Shown: in pieces, positions 1 through 8,177 of the stretch | Numbering within the stretch: the stretch's first letter is position 1 | Layout: each line of letters starts with the position of its first letter | Assembly (NCBI RefSeq): GCF_000829445.1 | Contig: NZ_JXRQ01000011.1 | Location: 1-61,208 of the forward strand | Direction: 5' to 3' | Source: Jeotgalibacillus alimentarius | GTDB taxonomy: Bacteria > Bacillota > Bacilli > Bacillales > Jeotgalibacillaceae | Length of the DNA: 61,208 nt | Notes under the pieces: model-generated | Told to the model about the DNA's origin: nothing | The model's database searches: none | Seen by the model: the letters and a program-made list of their open reading frames with translations, nothing else | Translations under genes and position numbers: made by a program

Positions 1-35
1 CACCCCACCCACCCATCAATTTCCACAAACACCTA

Positions 36-64
36 TTGCCAATCATTTCAAAATAGTATATAGT
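36..64 (+). promoter_or_regulatory. sigma-A promoter of the GntR/ABC operon
   Basis: A -35 hexamer TTGCCA (36-41) and a -10 hexamer TATAGT (59-64) are separated by exactly 17 bp. The -10 is the left arm of the palindrome at 59-88, so a protein bound there would block RNA polymerase. Seen directly; promoter activity is inferred. Confidence 0.6.
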
Positions 65-88
65 ACATTACAACAGTAATGCACTATA
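59..88. promoter_or_regulatory. Putative YtrA/GntR autoregulatory operator (30-bp palindrome)
   Basis: The 30-bp inverted repeat has outer arms TATAGT/ACTATA and inner arms CATTAC/GTAATG around a 4-nt centre; only one symmetric position pair outside the centre mismatches. It overlaps the -10 of the operon and lies 25 bp upstream of the GntR start codon. YtrA-type repressors of Bacillales commonly bind long palindromes in their own promoters, so autorepression is inferred. Confidence 0.65.
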
Positions 89-113
89 TCAGAACGAGGA
101 GGTGACTGCATAA

Positions 114-497
114 ATGCTGAACCATGACAGTTCAAAACCGATCTATATCCAAATCGCAGAATGGCTTGAAACCGAAATTTTACACGAACGATTTAAGCCG
201 CATGAAAAAATATTTTCTCAATATCAGCTTGCTGATCAGTTCAATATTAATCCGGCGACTGCAGCAAAAGGGTTGACCATACTCGCAGATGCCGGGATTT
301 TATACAAGAAAAGGGGACTTGGGATGTTTGTAACAGAAGAGGCGGCCAAACAGATCCGCCACCGGAGAATCAATGAAACGTTATCCGTGCTTGTATCAGA
401 TATAGTAGCTGAAGCGGAACACCTCAACGTGAATGAACAGGAACTGATCCACATGATTCAGCTTGAGCAGAGTCGCCGGAAAGGAGAATCATCATGA
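114..497 (+). CDS. GntR family transcriptional regulator, YtrA subfamily
   Basis: This 127-aa protein has an N-terminal GntR winged helix (about residues 8-75) with the typical start 'PIYIQIAEWL' and the recognition region 'INPATAAKGLTIL'. It has only a short helical C-terminus, which is the YtrA subfamily layout without a ligand-binding domain. The start follows AGGAGGTG at 97-104. It is the first gene of an operon and overlaps the ABC ATPase gene by 4 bp (ATGA). It probably represses the operon through the palindrome at 59-88. YtrA regulators typically control ABC exporters that respond to cell-wall stress; the inducer here is unknown. Confidence 0.92.
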   Translation: MLNHDSSKPIYIQIAEWLETEILHERFKPHEKIFSQYQLADQFNINPATAAKGLTILADAGILYKKRGLGMFVTEEAAKQIRHRRINETLSVLVSDIVAEAEHLNVNEQELIHMIQLEQSRRKGESS

Positions 498-1399
498 CGG
501 TTATTGAATGCAGTCATCTCGAAAAAAGGTATAGGGGTGGAGCGGGTGTAAAAGACGCGGATTTTACCATTCAGGAAAATACCATTACCGGCATTGTCGG
601 GCGGAATGGATCCGGCAAGACTACGCTGATGAAAACGATCGCAGGTTATTTAAAACAGACCGGCGGAGAGATCAGCGTATTCGGTGAAAATCCTTTTAAC
701 AGCCTGAAGGTGTCAGCGAACAGTATGTATCTTGATGAGTACACGATGTTCTCAAATGCGCTTACGACAAAAGATATCCTTCATCACCACAGCCGCTTTT
801 ATCCGAACTGGGACGCACAGCTTGCACAGCGACTAGCTGATTACTTCAGTATTCCGATGAAAGTCGGTACGGATTATTTATCAAAGGGTCAGAAAAATAC
901 GTTTTACGGGATTCTCGGGCTTGCTGCGCGGTGTCCGCTGACAATTTTCGATGAACCGACGACGGGGATGGATGCTTCAGTGAGAAAAGATTTCTACCGG
1001 GCCCTGCTGAAGGATTATCTTGCTCATCCCAGAACGATTCTTATCTCAAGTCACCATCTGGATGAAATCGATGAACTGATTGAAGATCTGCTGCTGATTG
1101 ATGGGGGACGGACTGTGCTTCACCTGCCAATTGAAGAAGTAAAAGAATATGCGATGGCTGTGTCAGGTCCGGCGATCGAAGTGAAAAACTGGTCTGCGCA
1201 GCAGGATGTTATTGCTCATCTTGAAGATCAGGGGAGTATATCCACTGTAATTGTCAAAAACCATTTTACTGCTGCTGAAAAAGCTGCTGCAGGAGGACTC
1301 AGGTTTGCACCTGTCTCAGCGAGTGATCTTTGTGTGTACCTGACGAGAAGAAATATAGGGGGAATTGATGATGTCTTTAGCAACAGTCAGCACGGGTGA
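494..1399 (+). CDS. ABC transporter ATP-binding protein (exporter type)
   Basis: The 301-aa ATPase has Walker A at residues 36-44 (GRNGSGKTT), a signature region LSKGQKN near residue 130, and Walker B LTIFDEP near residue 150 followed by the H-loop 'SSHHLDE'. The C-terminal ~90 residues are a divergent accessory domain, as in EcsA/YtrB-type exporters. It starts inside the stop of the GntR gene and overlaps the following permease gene by about 30 bp, so the genes are translationally coupled. It energises the membrane protein encoded next; the substrate cannot be read from sequence. Confidence 0.93.
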   Translation: MTVIECSHLEKRYRGGAGVKDADFTIQENTITGIVGRNGSGKTTLMKTIAGYLKQTGGEISVFGENPFNSLKVSANSMYLDEYTMFSNALTTKDILHHHSRFYPNWDAQLAQRLADYFSIPMKVGTDYLSKGQKNTFYGILGLAARCPLTIFDEPTTGMDASVRKDFYRALLKDYLAHPRTILISSHHLDEIDELIEDLLLIDGGRTVLHLPIEEVKEYAMAVSGPAIEVKNWSAQQDVIAHLEDQGSISTVIVKNHFTAAEKAAAGGLRFAPVSASDLCVYLTRRNIGGIDDVFSNSQHG

Positions 1400-2111
1400 T
1401 ATCATACGCCAGCAGATTATCTATAAGTGCTATGCGATGGCGGATTTGTGGAGAAGCCTGGTTGTGATTCAGTTGATTGCAATCTTTTTCTCAGCAATCG
1501 GGTCAGGCGGGATGAGCACATACGATGATATGTTCTCACTCAGTATTACATCATTCTCCAACGATGCAGTGTTTATGTTCACTGTATTCTGGATTCTGGT
1601 CACATCTGCGTTGATCACATCAAAAGGCTACCGCTATGAGGATTTTTCATATGTAACAACGAGATTGATCAGCCAGGTCTCAAATGGCATCTTATTGTTA
1701 ATCACAGCACTGGTGGCTTCTTTATTCACTGTTATGAGTAACTATGTTATCTATATGGTGGTTTACTTATTTAGAGACATTGAGTTTTATCCCGGTCTTG
1801 CAAGTGTCGGTGCTCCGGGAGAGTTGCTGCTGACTTTCTCTGCAATGACAGGTTATTTACTGCTTGCATCAGCAGCTGGTTATTTTTTCGGTGTGCTGAT
1901 TCAGATCAGTAAATACTTTATTGCGATAGTTCCGATCATGATGTTTGGACCAACGATGGTACGGCCGCTATTTATTTATGAGTTTGGCTATGATTTTTAT
2001 GCACAGGAATCATCAGTTTTTCTGTTTTTGGTTAAAACAATTGGTACAGCACTCGCGCTGTATGTGTGCGGTGTGGCGCTCATGAATAGAAAAGAGGTGA
2101 GGGAAATATGA
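1368..2111 (+). CDS. ABC transporter permease
   Basis: An integral membrane protein of 247 aa with about six hydrophobic segments and no catalytic motif, encoded directly after the ATPase. Three consecutive start codons occur (TTG 1365, ATG 1368, ATG 1371); ATG 1368 is preferred because AGGGGG at 1357-1362 is then 5 bp away. The reading frame overlaps the end of the ATPase gene and ends 4 bp into the next gene. It is the expected membrane half of the exporter. Sequence is poorly conserved in this class and I cannot name a substrate. Confidence 0.85.
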   Translation: MMSLATVSTGDIIRQQIIYKCYAMADLWRSLVVIQLIAIFFSAIGSGGMSTYDDMFSLSITSFSNDAVFMFTVFWILVTSALITSKGYRYEDFSYVTTRLISQVSNGILLLITALVASLFTVMSNYVIYMVVYLFRDIEFYPGLASVGAPGELLLTFSAMTGYLLLASAAGYFFGVLIQISKYFIAIVPIMMFGPTMVRPLFIYEFGYDFYAQESSVFLFLVKTIGTALALYVCGVALMNRKEVREI

Positions 2112-2824
2112 TGATCATCGCTCAGATCATTCCACTAGCACTGATCATTTTGATCATTACACTGTTTCTGAAAACTAGAAACAGGAGTATGTCAGTCAAA
2201 CAAAAAAAGCCGCGCAGAAAAATCGTCCGTCCTCTATTCATTGGATATACTGCACTGCTGATGATCTCTATGGCTGTGTATTATATTCTTCCTGCATCCG
2301 GGGAGGAGTACTCTGAAGCTGATGCTGAGAGAGTCTTTGAAGATGAAGGATGGGAAGTACATGAAAAGGCAACGCAGAACAGATTTGATGAGATAGATCC
2401 TGCTTATCTTGAGGAACAGAAAACGGTTGAATTTCCCTACACAAGTTTAGTACTGCCGGAAGGTCTTATGGAATATGGAGATCCTCTCATCGTTGTGACA
2501 ATTGATGGGCAGTTAAAAGATCAGATTCAAATGGAGGTTTATAAAACACCGTTTACACTGAATGGTGTAGATATAACAGATGAGATTGTGCGGCCGGACG
2601 TTTCATTTTCGAACAATCTGCTGAACATCAGCAATGTGTATGGACAGAACAATCTGAATTACGTAGAGTATAATCCATCGTTTACTGCACAGCCGTTTCT
2701 CAGTGAAGAACGTGAGGGGCTGTCATCAGGCATGCATTATTCTTACGGTGTTCAGGTGATCCACCTTCGCGTTCCGGAAAATGTGGAAATCATTGGTGAA
2801 GTCCAGCAGTTCCAGGCGCAATAA
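2108..2824 (+). CDS. Membrane-anchored protein of unknown function in the ABC operon
   Basis: This 238-aa protein has two N-terminal hydrophobic segments (about residues 2-21 and 44-64) separated by a basic stretch. A ~170-residue, probably extracytoplasmic, polar domain without recognisable motifs follows. The start ATG overlaps the permease stop (ATGA), with GAGGTGAGGG just upstream. Position as fourth gene of a GntR-ATPase-permease operon suggests an accessory subunit or substrate-contacting protein. I do not recognise the family. Confidence 0.8.
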   Translation: MMIIAQIIPLALIILIITLFLKTRNRSMSVKQKKPRRKIVRPLFIGYTALLMISMAVYYILPASGEEYSEADAERVFEDEGWEVHEKATQNRFDEIDPAYLEEQKTVEFPYTSLVLPEGLMEYGDPLIVVTIDGQLKDQIQMEVYKTPFTLNGVDITDEIVRPDVSFSNNLLNISNVYGQNNLNYVEYNPSFTAQPFLSEEREGLSSGMHYSYGVQVIHLRVPENVEIIGEVQQFQAQ

Positions 2825-2844
2825 AATAAATATTCAGAAAAAGG

Positions 2845-2873
2845 TTGACTTCCTTTTTCATACTCTTTATAAT
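2845..2873 (+). promoter_or_regulatory. Strong sigma-A promoter of the met operon
   Basis: TTGACT (2845-2850), a 17-bp spacer and a perfect TATAAT (2868-2873). The expected transcription start is about 35 bp upstream of the S-box aptamer. Confidence 0.85.
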
Positions 2874-2915
2874 CCTCAACAAGAGCAAAAACAACATGTA
2901 CTTACAACTTTATAA

Positions 2916-3035
2916 CTCTTATCCAGAGTGGCGGAGGGACTAGGCCCTGCGATGCCCGGCAACCAACGGATCATTTATTTGATACGGAAAGGTGCTAATT
3001 CCTACAGATCCTTAAACGGGTCTGAAAGATAAGAG
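2916..3035 (+). promoter_or_regulatory. SAM-I (S-box) riboswitch aptamer
   Basis: The P1 helix pairs CTCTTATC (2916-2923) with GATAAGAG (3028-3035). Inside are the S-box landmarks 'AGAGTGGCGGAGGGA', 'GGCCCTGCGATGCCCGGCAA' and 'AAGGTGCTAATTCC'. The 3' strand of P1 can alternatively pair with the terminator: 3029-3039 with 3049-3059, an 11-bp antiterminator with one G-U pair. Binding of S-adenosylmethionine should favour the terminator and switch metY/metX off. Confidence 0.97.
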
Positions 3036-3045
3036 GAGGATATAT

Positions 3046-3076
3046 AACCCTCTTCTTATGAAGGGGGTTTTTTATT
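3046..3076 (+). terminator. Rho-independent terminator of the SAM riboswitch
   Basis: A 10-bp stem (3046-3055 with 3060-3069, one T-G pair), loop TTAT, then a T-rich run. It sits between the aptamer and metY and is mutually exclusive with the antiterminator. Confidence 0.95.
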
Positions 3077-3149
3077 TTCCCCTTTCACCTTCATCCAGTA
3101 CACACTTCACTGTAAACATCCATCAACTCATTAAAGGAGAGATTTGATC

Positions 3150-4451
3150 ATGACAAACAATCAGCCGCAATACAATATTGAGACGCTTTTACTTCACGGG
3201 GGAACAGAAGCAGATCCGACAACTGGTGCACGGGCGATTCCAATTTATCAGACAACCTCTTACGTTTTTGACAGTGCTGAACATGCGCAGAACTTATTCT
3301 CACTTGCTGAAGAAGGCAATATTTATACGCGTATCGGAAACCCGACAGTTGCTGCATTTGAGAATCGAATTGCTCTTTTAGAAGGCGGGGTTGGTGCCGT
3401 TGCTACAGCATCGGGCATGGCGGCAATTACGTATGCTGTACTGAACCTTGCCGGAGCGGGGGATGAGATTGTTGCAGCTGCCAATCTGTATGGCGGGACG
3501 TATAACCTTTTTGCCCAGACCCTCCCGCGCTATGGTGTAAATGTGAAATTCGTGGATGGAACGGATCCGGAGAACTTCAGAAAAGCAATCGGGCCGAAGA
3601 CGAAGGCTGTGTTTGCAGAAGTAATTGGAAATCCGAGTCTGCACGTCCTAGATACAGAAGCTGTTTCAAAAGTTGCGCATGAAGAAGGCGTGCCGCTGAT
3701 TGTGGACAGCACATTTGCAACACCTTACCTGAATAAGCCGATTGAACACGGTGCAGATATCGTTGTTCATTCTGCTACGAAATGGATTGGCGGTCACGGA
3801 ACGACGATCGGCGGTGTTGTTGTGGATGCAGGAACATTCAATTATGACAACGGCAAATTCCCGGATTTCACGACACCTGATCCAAGCTACAACGGACTGC
3901 GATTTGTAGACCTCGAAGCTGCGGCATTTATTGCCAAGCTGAGAGTCAATCTGCTGCGCGACACAGGTGCATGCTTAAGCCCGCAAAACGCTTTTTACTT
4001 ATTGCAGGGGCTTGAAACACTGCACTTAAGAGTCGAGCGCCACGTTGAAAATGCACAAAAGGTTGCAGAATATCTCGATCAGCATCCTTCAGTTGACTGG
4101 GTGCAGTACCCGGGCCTTGAAAGTCACTCATCCTATCAGGCAGCGAAAAAGTATTTACCAAAGGGTGCAGGATCGATTATCGTGTTCGGCATTAAAGGAG
4201 GGCGTGAGATCGGCAGAAAAGTGATTGACAACACGCAGCTCTGGTCACACGTAGCAAACGTAGGGGATGCAAAATCATTAATCATTCATCCGGCATCTAC
4301 AACACACGCCCAGCTGACAGGCGCTGACCTTGAAGCAGCCGGTGTAAAAGAAGAGCAGATCAGATTATCAGTCGGTATTGAATCAGTAGAAGATCTGATT
4401 CATGATCTGAATCAGGCGATCGAAAAAGCGGCAGTACCCGCGCATTCATAA
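3150..4451 (+). CDS. metY: O-acetylhomoserine sulfhydrylase (homocysteine synthase)
   Basis: This 433-aa cytoplasmic PLP enzyme of the Cys/Met metabolism family makes homocysteine from O-acetylhomoserine and sulfide. The PLP-binding lysine lies in 'SATKWIGGHG' (about K211), and the family signatures 'YTRIGNPT', 'ATASGMAAI' and 'DSTFATPYL' are present. Length fits MetY (about 430 aa) rather than the shorter MetI/MetB. ATG 3150 is chosen over an upstream TTG at 3144 because AAAGGAGA (3133-3140) is well spaced. It is first in the S-box operon and followed after 16 bp by metX, which supplies its substrate. Confidence 0.96.
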   Translation: MTNNQPQYNIETLLLHGGTEADPTTGARAIPIYQTTSYVFDSAEHAQNLFSLAEEGNIYTRIGNPTVAAFENRIALLEGGVGAVATASGMAAITYAVLNLAGAGDEIVAAANLYGGTYNLFAQTLPRYGVNVKFVDGTDPENFRKAIGPKTKAVFAEVIGNPSLHVLDTEAVSKVAHEEGVPLIVDSTFATPYLNKPIEHGADIVVHSATKWIGGHGTTIGGVVVDAGTFNYDNGKFPDFTTPDPSYNGLRFVDLEAAAFIAKLRVNLLRDTGACLSPQNAFYLLQGLETLHLRVERHVENAQKVAEYLDQHPSVDWVQYPGLESHSSYQAAKKYLPKGAGSIIVFGIKGGREIGRKVIDNTQLWSHVANVGDAKSLIIHPASTTHAQLTGADLEAAGVKEEQIRLSVGIESVEDLIHDLNQAIEKAAVPAHS

Positions 4452-4467
4452 GCGAGGAGGAATCAAT

Positions 4468-5535
4468 ATGGGAGAGGCATTAACTGAGAAGGTCAGATAC
4501 AGTGAAGGGACAGTTGACATTGGTTCTTTGACACTCGAATCCGGAAAAAGTATTGAACATGTCTCTCTCCGCTATGAGCGGGCCGGAGATCATACGCTGC
4601 CAGTTGTTCTGATCTGCCACGCCCTGACCGGCACCCACCAGTCAGTCGGCACAGAGGAGAATCCGGGCTGGTGGAGAGGATTTGCAGCAGATCACGGCTA
4701 TATTGATCTAACCAGGTTTCAGACGATTACGTTTAATGTATTAGGCGGATGCAGCGGTTCAACCGGGCCTGATTCCTATAATCAGGAAGAGAAATACCGT
4801 TCGGATTTTCCTTTTATCACAGTAAAAGACATGGTGAACGCGCAGTATAAAGCGCTTGTAAAGCTTGGTGTTGAAAAGCTGCACGGCGTGATCGGCGGTT
4901 CACTAGGCGGGATGCAGACGCTTGAATGGTGTATCACTTATCCTGACTTTATGGAAAAAGCAGTGCTGCTTGCAGCGACACCTTCTCTAAGTGATTACGG
5001 GATTGCCTTTAACCGGATCGGGATTCATGCCATTGAAAATGACCCGGCATGGAACCATGGTTTTTACGAACGTGCCTCTGATGTAAAAGGGTTTGAAGTA
5101 GCCAGAATGGTCGGGCTTGTAACGTATAGAAGCCCTCACCTTTTTACAGGCAGGTTCAACCGTGAAGAAAAAGAAGCTGAAGAAAAGCAGCCATTTTACC
5201 AGGTGGAATCTTACCTGAAATATCAAGGGGAAAAGATCACAAAACGCTTTGACCCTAATAGCTATCTGACCCTTCTGTATGCGATGAATCATCATGATAT
5301 CGGAAGAGGACGAGGAGGAATTCAGGAAGCGGCCGGCCGGATCAGATCAAAGCTATTGTGCATCGGTTTTAAAGGAGATCTGTTATATCCGCCTGAAGAT
5401 ATTCAGTCATTTGCCGGGGCAGTACCAGACGCCGTTTTTCACGAAGTGGATACAGCTTTCGGTCACGATGGTTTTCTCATTGAATTTGATAAATGGGGAG
5501 AGATCGTCAAACATCATTTTGAAACTGGACAGTAA
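4468..5535 (+). CDS. metX: Homoserine O-acetyltransferase
   Basis: A 355-aa alpha/beta-hydrolase-fold enzyme that acetylates L-homoserine with acetyl-CoA in methionine synthesis. The nucleophile serine is in 'GGSLGGMQ' (about S145) and the C-terminal histidine is in 'AFGHDGFLIE'; 'NVLGGCSGSTGP' is a family hallmark. A GAGGAGG ribosome site precedes the ATG. It forms the metYX pair under the SAM riboswitch. Some members of this family use succinyl-CoA, so the acyl donor is an inference from the MetX/MetY pairing. Confidence 0.95.
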   Translation: MGEALTEKVRYSEGTVDIGSLTLESGKSIEHVSLRYERAGDHTLPVVLICHALTGTHQSVGTEENPGWWRGFAADHGYIDLTRFQTITFNVLGGCSGSTGPDSYNQEEKYRSDFPFITVKDMVNAQYKALVKLGVEKLHGVIGGSLGGMQTLEWCITYPDFMEKAVLLAATPSLSDYGIAFNRIGIHAIENDPAWNHGFYERASDVKGFEVARMVGLVTYRSPHLFTGRFNREEKEAEEKQPFYQVESYLKYQGEKITKRFDPNSYLTLLYAMNHHDIGRGRGGIQEAAGRIRSKLLCIGFKGDLLYPPEDIQSFAGAVPDAVFHEVDTAFGHDGFLIEFDKWGEIVKHHFETGQ

Positions 5536-5553
5536 ATGCTGTCCGTTTCTTTT
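5527..5553 (+). terminator. Weak hairpin/attenuator between metX and the sulfonate ABC genes
   Basis: GGACAG (5527-5532) and CTGTCC (5539-5544) form a 6-bp stem whose loop contains the metX stop codon, followed by GTTTCTTTT. The stem is short, so partial termination with read-through into the downstream ABC genes is plausible. Confidence 0.4.
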
Positions 5554-5587
5554 CACTATAAATCTGAGTAAACAGGGAGGAATTAAG

Positions 5588-6562
5588 ATGAATAAAGTAT
5601 CTACATTATTATTAACGGCAGCAGCAGTTGGGGTCCTCGCTGGATGCTCAGGAAACGCGAGCGCAGACGGACAGCCGGATAAAATCACACTTGATTATGC
5701 GTACTACTCGCCCACAAGTCTTGTCCTGAAAGAACAGGGACTGGTAGAAGAAGCTTTAGAAGATGAAGGAATTGAAGTGGAATGGGTACTCAGTCAGGGC
5801 AGTAACAAAGCACTCGAATTTCTGAACTCAAGCAGCGTAGACTTTGGCTCAACGGCAGGTGCTGCTGCCTTGATTGCCAAGTCGAATGGTTCACCGGTTG
5901 AATCGGTCTACCTGTATGCAAAACCTGAATGGACAGCACTGGTTGCAGGCGAAGGATCAGATATTCAATCAGTAGAAGATTTAAAAGGTAAAAAGATCGC
6001 CGCTACGCTGGGAACCGATCCTTACATATTCCTGCTGCGCGCACTTGAAGAAGCGGGTGTCAGTTCGGATGAAGTGGAAATTGTGAACCTGCAGCATCCG
6101 GATGGGGCAAATGCGTTAAGTTCAGGGCAGGTGGATGCATGGGCTGGTCTGGATCCGCATATGGCCAGAGCAGAACTTGATACTGGCGCTGAATTGTTTT
6201 ACCGTAACCCTGATTTCAATACGTACGGAACATTGAATGTCAGATCATCTTTTGCAGAAGATTACCCTGAGATTGTGGAAGAAGTCATCGCCCAATACGA
6301 AGCTGCGCGGGAGTGGACTGTGGCTAATCCTGATGAAGCAGCACAGATTCTTGCTGATGAAGCTGAAATGAATCTTGAGGTGGCAAAAGCGAGCCTGGCC
6401 CGCAACGATTTTTCAAACCCTGTGATCGGGGCTGAACATACTGAAGCGCTCATTGCAGCAGGTGAAGTACTGCGCCAGGAAGAAGTCATTGATGCTGACG
6501 CAGATATCGAAGCGCTGGTGGAAGAGCTGCTGAATCCTTCATTTACAGAGAATCTTGAGTAA
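5588..6562 (+). CDS. Sulfonate-type ABC transporter substrate-binding lipoprotein (SsuA-like)
   Basis: A 324-aa lipoprotein: its signal peptide ends in the lipobox 'GVLAGC', so Cys is about residue 20. The remainder matches the NMT1/SsuA periplasmic-binding fold ('DYAYYSPTSLVLKEQG', 'LKGKKIAATLGTDPY', 'DAWAGLDPH'). ATG 5588 is chosen because AGGGAGGAAT precedes it and it gives a proper signal peptide. The gene is followed by a permease and an ATPase, and preceded by metYX, so aliphatic sulfonate or taurine as sulfur source is the likely substrate. Nitrate or pyrimidine precursors bound by relatives cannot be excluded. Confidence 0.88.
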   Translation: MNKVSTLLLTAAAVGVLAGCSGNASADGQPDKITLDYAYYSPTSLVLKEQGLVEEALEDEGIEVEWVLSQGSNKALEFLNSSSVDFGSTAGAAALIAKSNGSPVESVYLYAKPEWTALVAGEGSDIQSVEDLKGKKIAATLGTDPYIFLLRALEEAGVSSDEVEIVNLQHPDGANALSSGQVDAWAGLDPHMARAELDTGAELFYRNPDFNTYGTLNVRSSFAEDYPEIVEEVIAQYEAAREWTVANPDEAAQILADEAEMNLEVAKASLARNDFSNPVIGAEHTEALIAAGEVLRQEEVIDADADIEALVEELLNPSFTENLE

Positions 6563-6575
6563 AGGAGGAGGTTGG

Positions 6576-7349
6576 ATGAAAAATAAATTAAACCTGATTG
6601 GACTTGGACTGATCTTACCTGTCTTATTAATTACGATCTGGGAAGCTGCAGCACGGTTTGGATTGATTGAATCTTATTTGCTTCCTGCACCGAGCACGGT
6701 TGTCGTATCTGTGGTTGAAATGGCACAGGATGGATCGCTTTGGACACATGTTTCCATCACACTTTACCGGGTTGGTGCAGGATTTTTGATTGGCACAGCT
6801 GCAGCGCTTTTAATCGGTGCTGCAGTCGGATATTTCAAGCAGGCTGAACGGCTGCTTGATCCGATTCTGCAGGCCTTCAGATCCATCCCGTCACTTGCAT
6901 GGGTGCCACTGTTTTTACTCTGGATGGGAATTGGTGAGCCATCCAAAGTGACGCTCATTGCAGTAGGTGTATTTTTCCCTGTTTATCTGAATATTGTTTC
7001 TGGAATTCAGGGTGTGGATAGAAAGCTGATTGAAGTCGGCAAAGTATATAACTTTAATTCACTGCAGTTAGTCAGAAGAATCATCCTGCCAGCTTCACTG
7101 CCGTCCTTCCTAGTCGGGATCAGAAGCGGGCTCGGGCTCGGGTGGATGTTCGTGGTGGCAGCTGAACTGCTCGGTGCAAGTGAAGGACTCGGTTATTTAC
7201 TTGTACTGGGACAAAACACGTCATCTCCTGAACTGATTATCGCGAGCATTATTTTATTTGCGGGACTCGGAAAAGGGACAGACTCACTGCTGAAAGGAAT
7301 TGAATCAAGGTCGTTAAGATGGCAGGATAATCTGCAAAATGCTAAGTAA
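6576..7349 (+). CDS. Sulfonate-type ABC transporter permease (SsuC-like)
   Basis: A 257-aa inner-membrane protein with about six hydrophobic segments and the BPD-transport (EAA) loop around 'EVGKVYNFNSLQLVRRIILPASLP'. It belongs to the SsuC/TauC/NrtB family. ATG 6576 follows AAAGGAGG (6561-6568), which overlaps the stop of the binding-protein gene. It forms the channel for the substrate delivered by the upstream lipoprotein and pairs with the ATPase encoded next. Confidence 0.92.
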   Translation: MKNKLNLIGLGLILPVLLITIWEAAARFGLIESYLLPAPSTVVVSVVEMAQDGSLWTHVSITLYRVGAGFLIGTAAALLIGAAVGYFKQAERLLDPILQAFRSIPSLAWVPLFLLWMGIGEPSKVTLIAVGVFFPVYLNIVSGIQGVDRKLIEVGKVYNFNSLQLVRRIILPASLPSFLVGIRSGLGLGWMFVVAAELLGASEGLGYLLVLGQNTSSPELIIASIILFAGLGKGTDSLLKGIESRSLRWQDNLQNAK

Positions 7350-7362
7350 AGAGGTGAATGAT

Positions 7363-8100
7363 TTGCTGACAGTTAAGAAAGCATCCAAATTGTTCAAAGA
7401 CGGGGCAGCCGGATTTAAAGACATTACATTTACCGTTCAAAAAGGTGAAATCATCGGGATTCTAGGTACGAGCGGCTGTGGTAAAAGTACGCTGCTCAGG
7501 GTGTTGTCAGGACTCGATCAGTCAGACAGTGGCACAATTCATCTTGGAGGCGAAGGGCAAAGAGGGGCAGGTGTGATCTTTCAGGAACCACGTCTGATGC
7601 CATGGCTTTCAGTAGAAGATAACGTGCTGTTCGGCTTTAAAAATCCATCTAAATACCGGTCTCAGGCCGCGCATTACTTATCACTGGTCGGCTTAAGTGA
7701 ATTCTCACGTGCCCTGCCGCGGGATCTGTCAGGCGGAATGGCTCAGCGTACTGCCATTGCACGCGCGCTCGCTGCAAAACCATCTGTCCTGTTACTAGAT
7801 GAACCTTTCAGTGCACTTGATGCATTTACCAAAATGCAGCTGCAGGATCTGCTGCTTGATATCTGGCAGGAAGAAAAAACAACAATGGTCATGGTGACTC
7901 ATGATATTGATGAAGCGCTGCACGTTTGTGACAGAATCCTGGTCATGAGCGGTCAGCCGGGAGAAATTGCCGCAGAGATTAAAATCAGCCAGCCAAAGCC
8001 ACGCAGCAGAAGCGACTTAACTCTGACTGCACATAAAGAAAAAATTTTTTCTATCCTGCAGGACAGTAATGCCGGGCTTCAAAAGTATTCAGTACGTTAA
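7363..8100 (+). CDS. Sulfonate-type ABC transporter ATP-binding protein (SsuB-like)
   Basis: An ABC ATPase of about 245 aa with Walker A 'GTSGCGKST', signature 'LSGGMAQR' and Walker B 'LLLDEPFSALD', closest to the SsuB/TauB/NrtD group. Two starts are possible: ATG 7339, which overlaps the permease end without a good ribosome site, and TTG 7363, which is 6 bp after AAAGAGGTG. I prefer TTG 7363 because it gives the family's usual beginning (MLTVKKASKLF). It is the last gene of the ssu-like set. Confidence 0.9.
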   Translation: MLTVKKASKLFKDGAAGFKDITFTVQKGEIIGILGTSGCGKSTLLRVLSGLDQSDSGTIHLGGEGQRGAGVIFQEPRLMPWLSVEDNVLFGFKNPSKYRSQAAHYLSLVGLSEFSRALPRDLSGGMAQRTAIARALAAKPSVLLLDEPFSALDAFTKMQLQDLLLDIWQEEKTTMVMVTHDIDEALHVCDRILVMSGQPGEIAAEIKISQPKPRSRSDLTLTAHKEKIFSILQDSNAGLQKYSVR

Positions 8101-8177
8101 ATGTTCGATTTCCTCCGTTTAATCTTGATGTGAAAAAGGAATAACATACAAAAAGAGTAAATACGGAGGACTGGAAC

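Noticed and set aside
3148-4161. Several antisense frames inside metY
   Set aside because: They are shadows of a well-conserved gene on the plus strand.
5294-5587. N-terminal extension of the SsuA-like protein
   Set aside because: The in-frame extension overlaps metX in another frame; ATG 5588 has a ribosome site and begins a lipoprotein signal.
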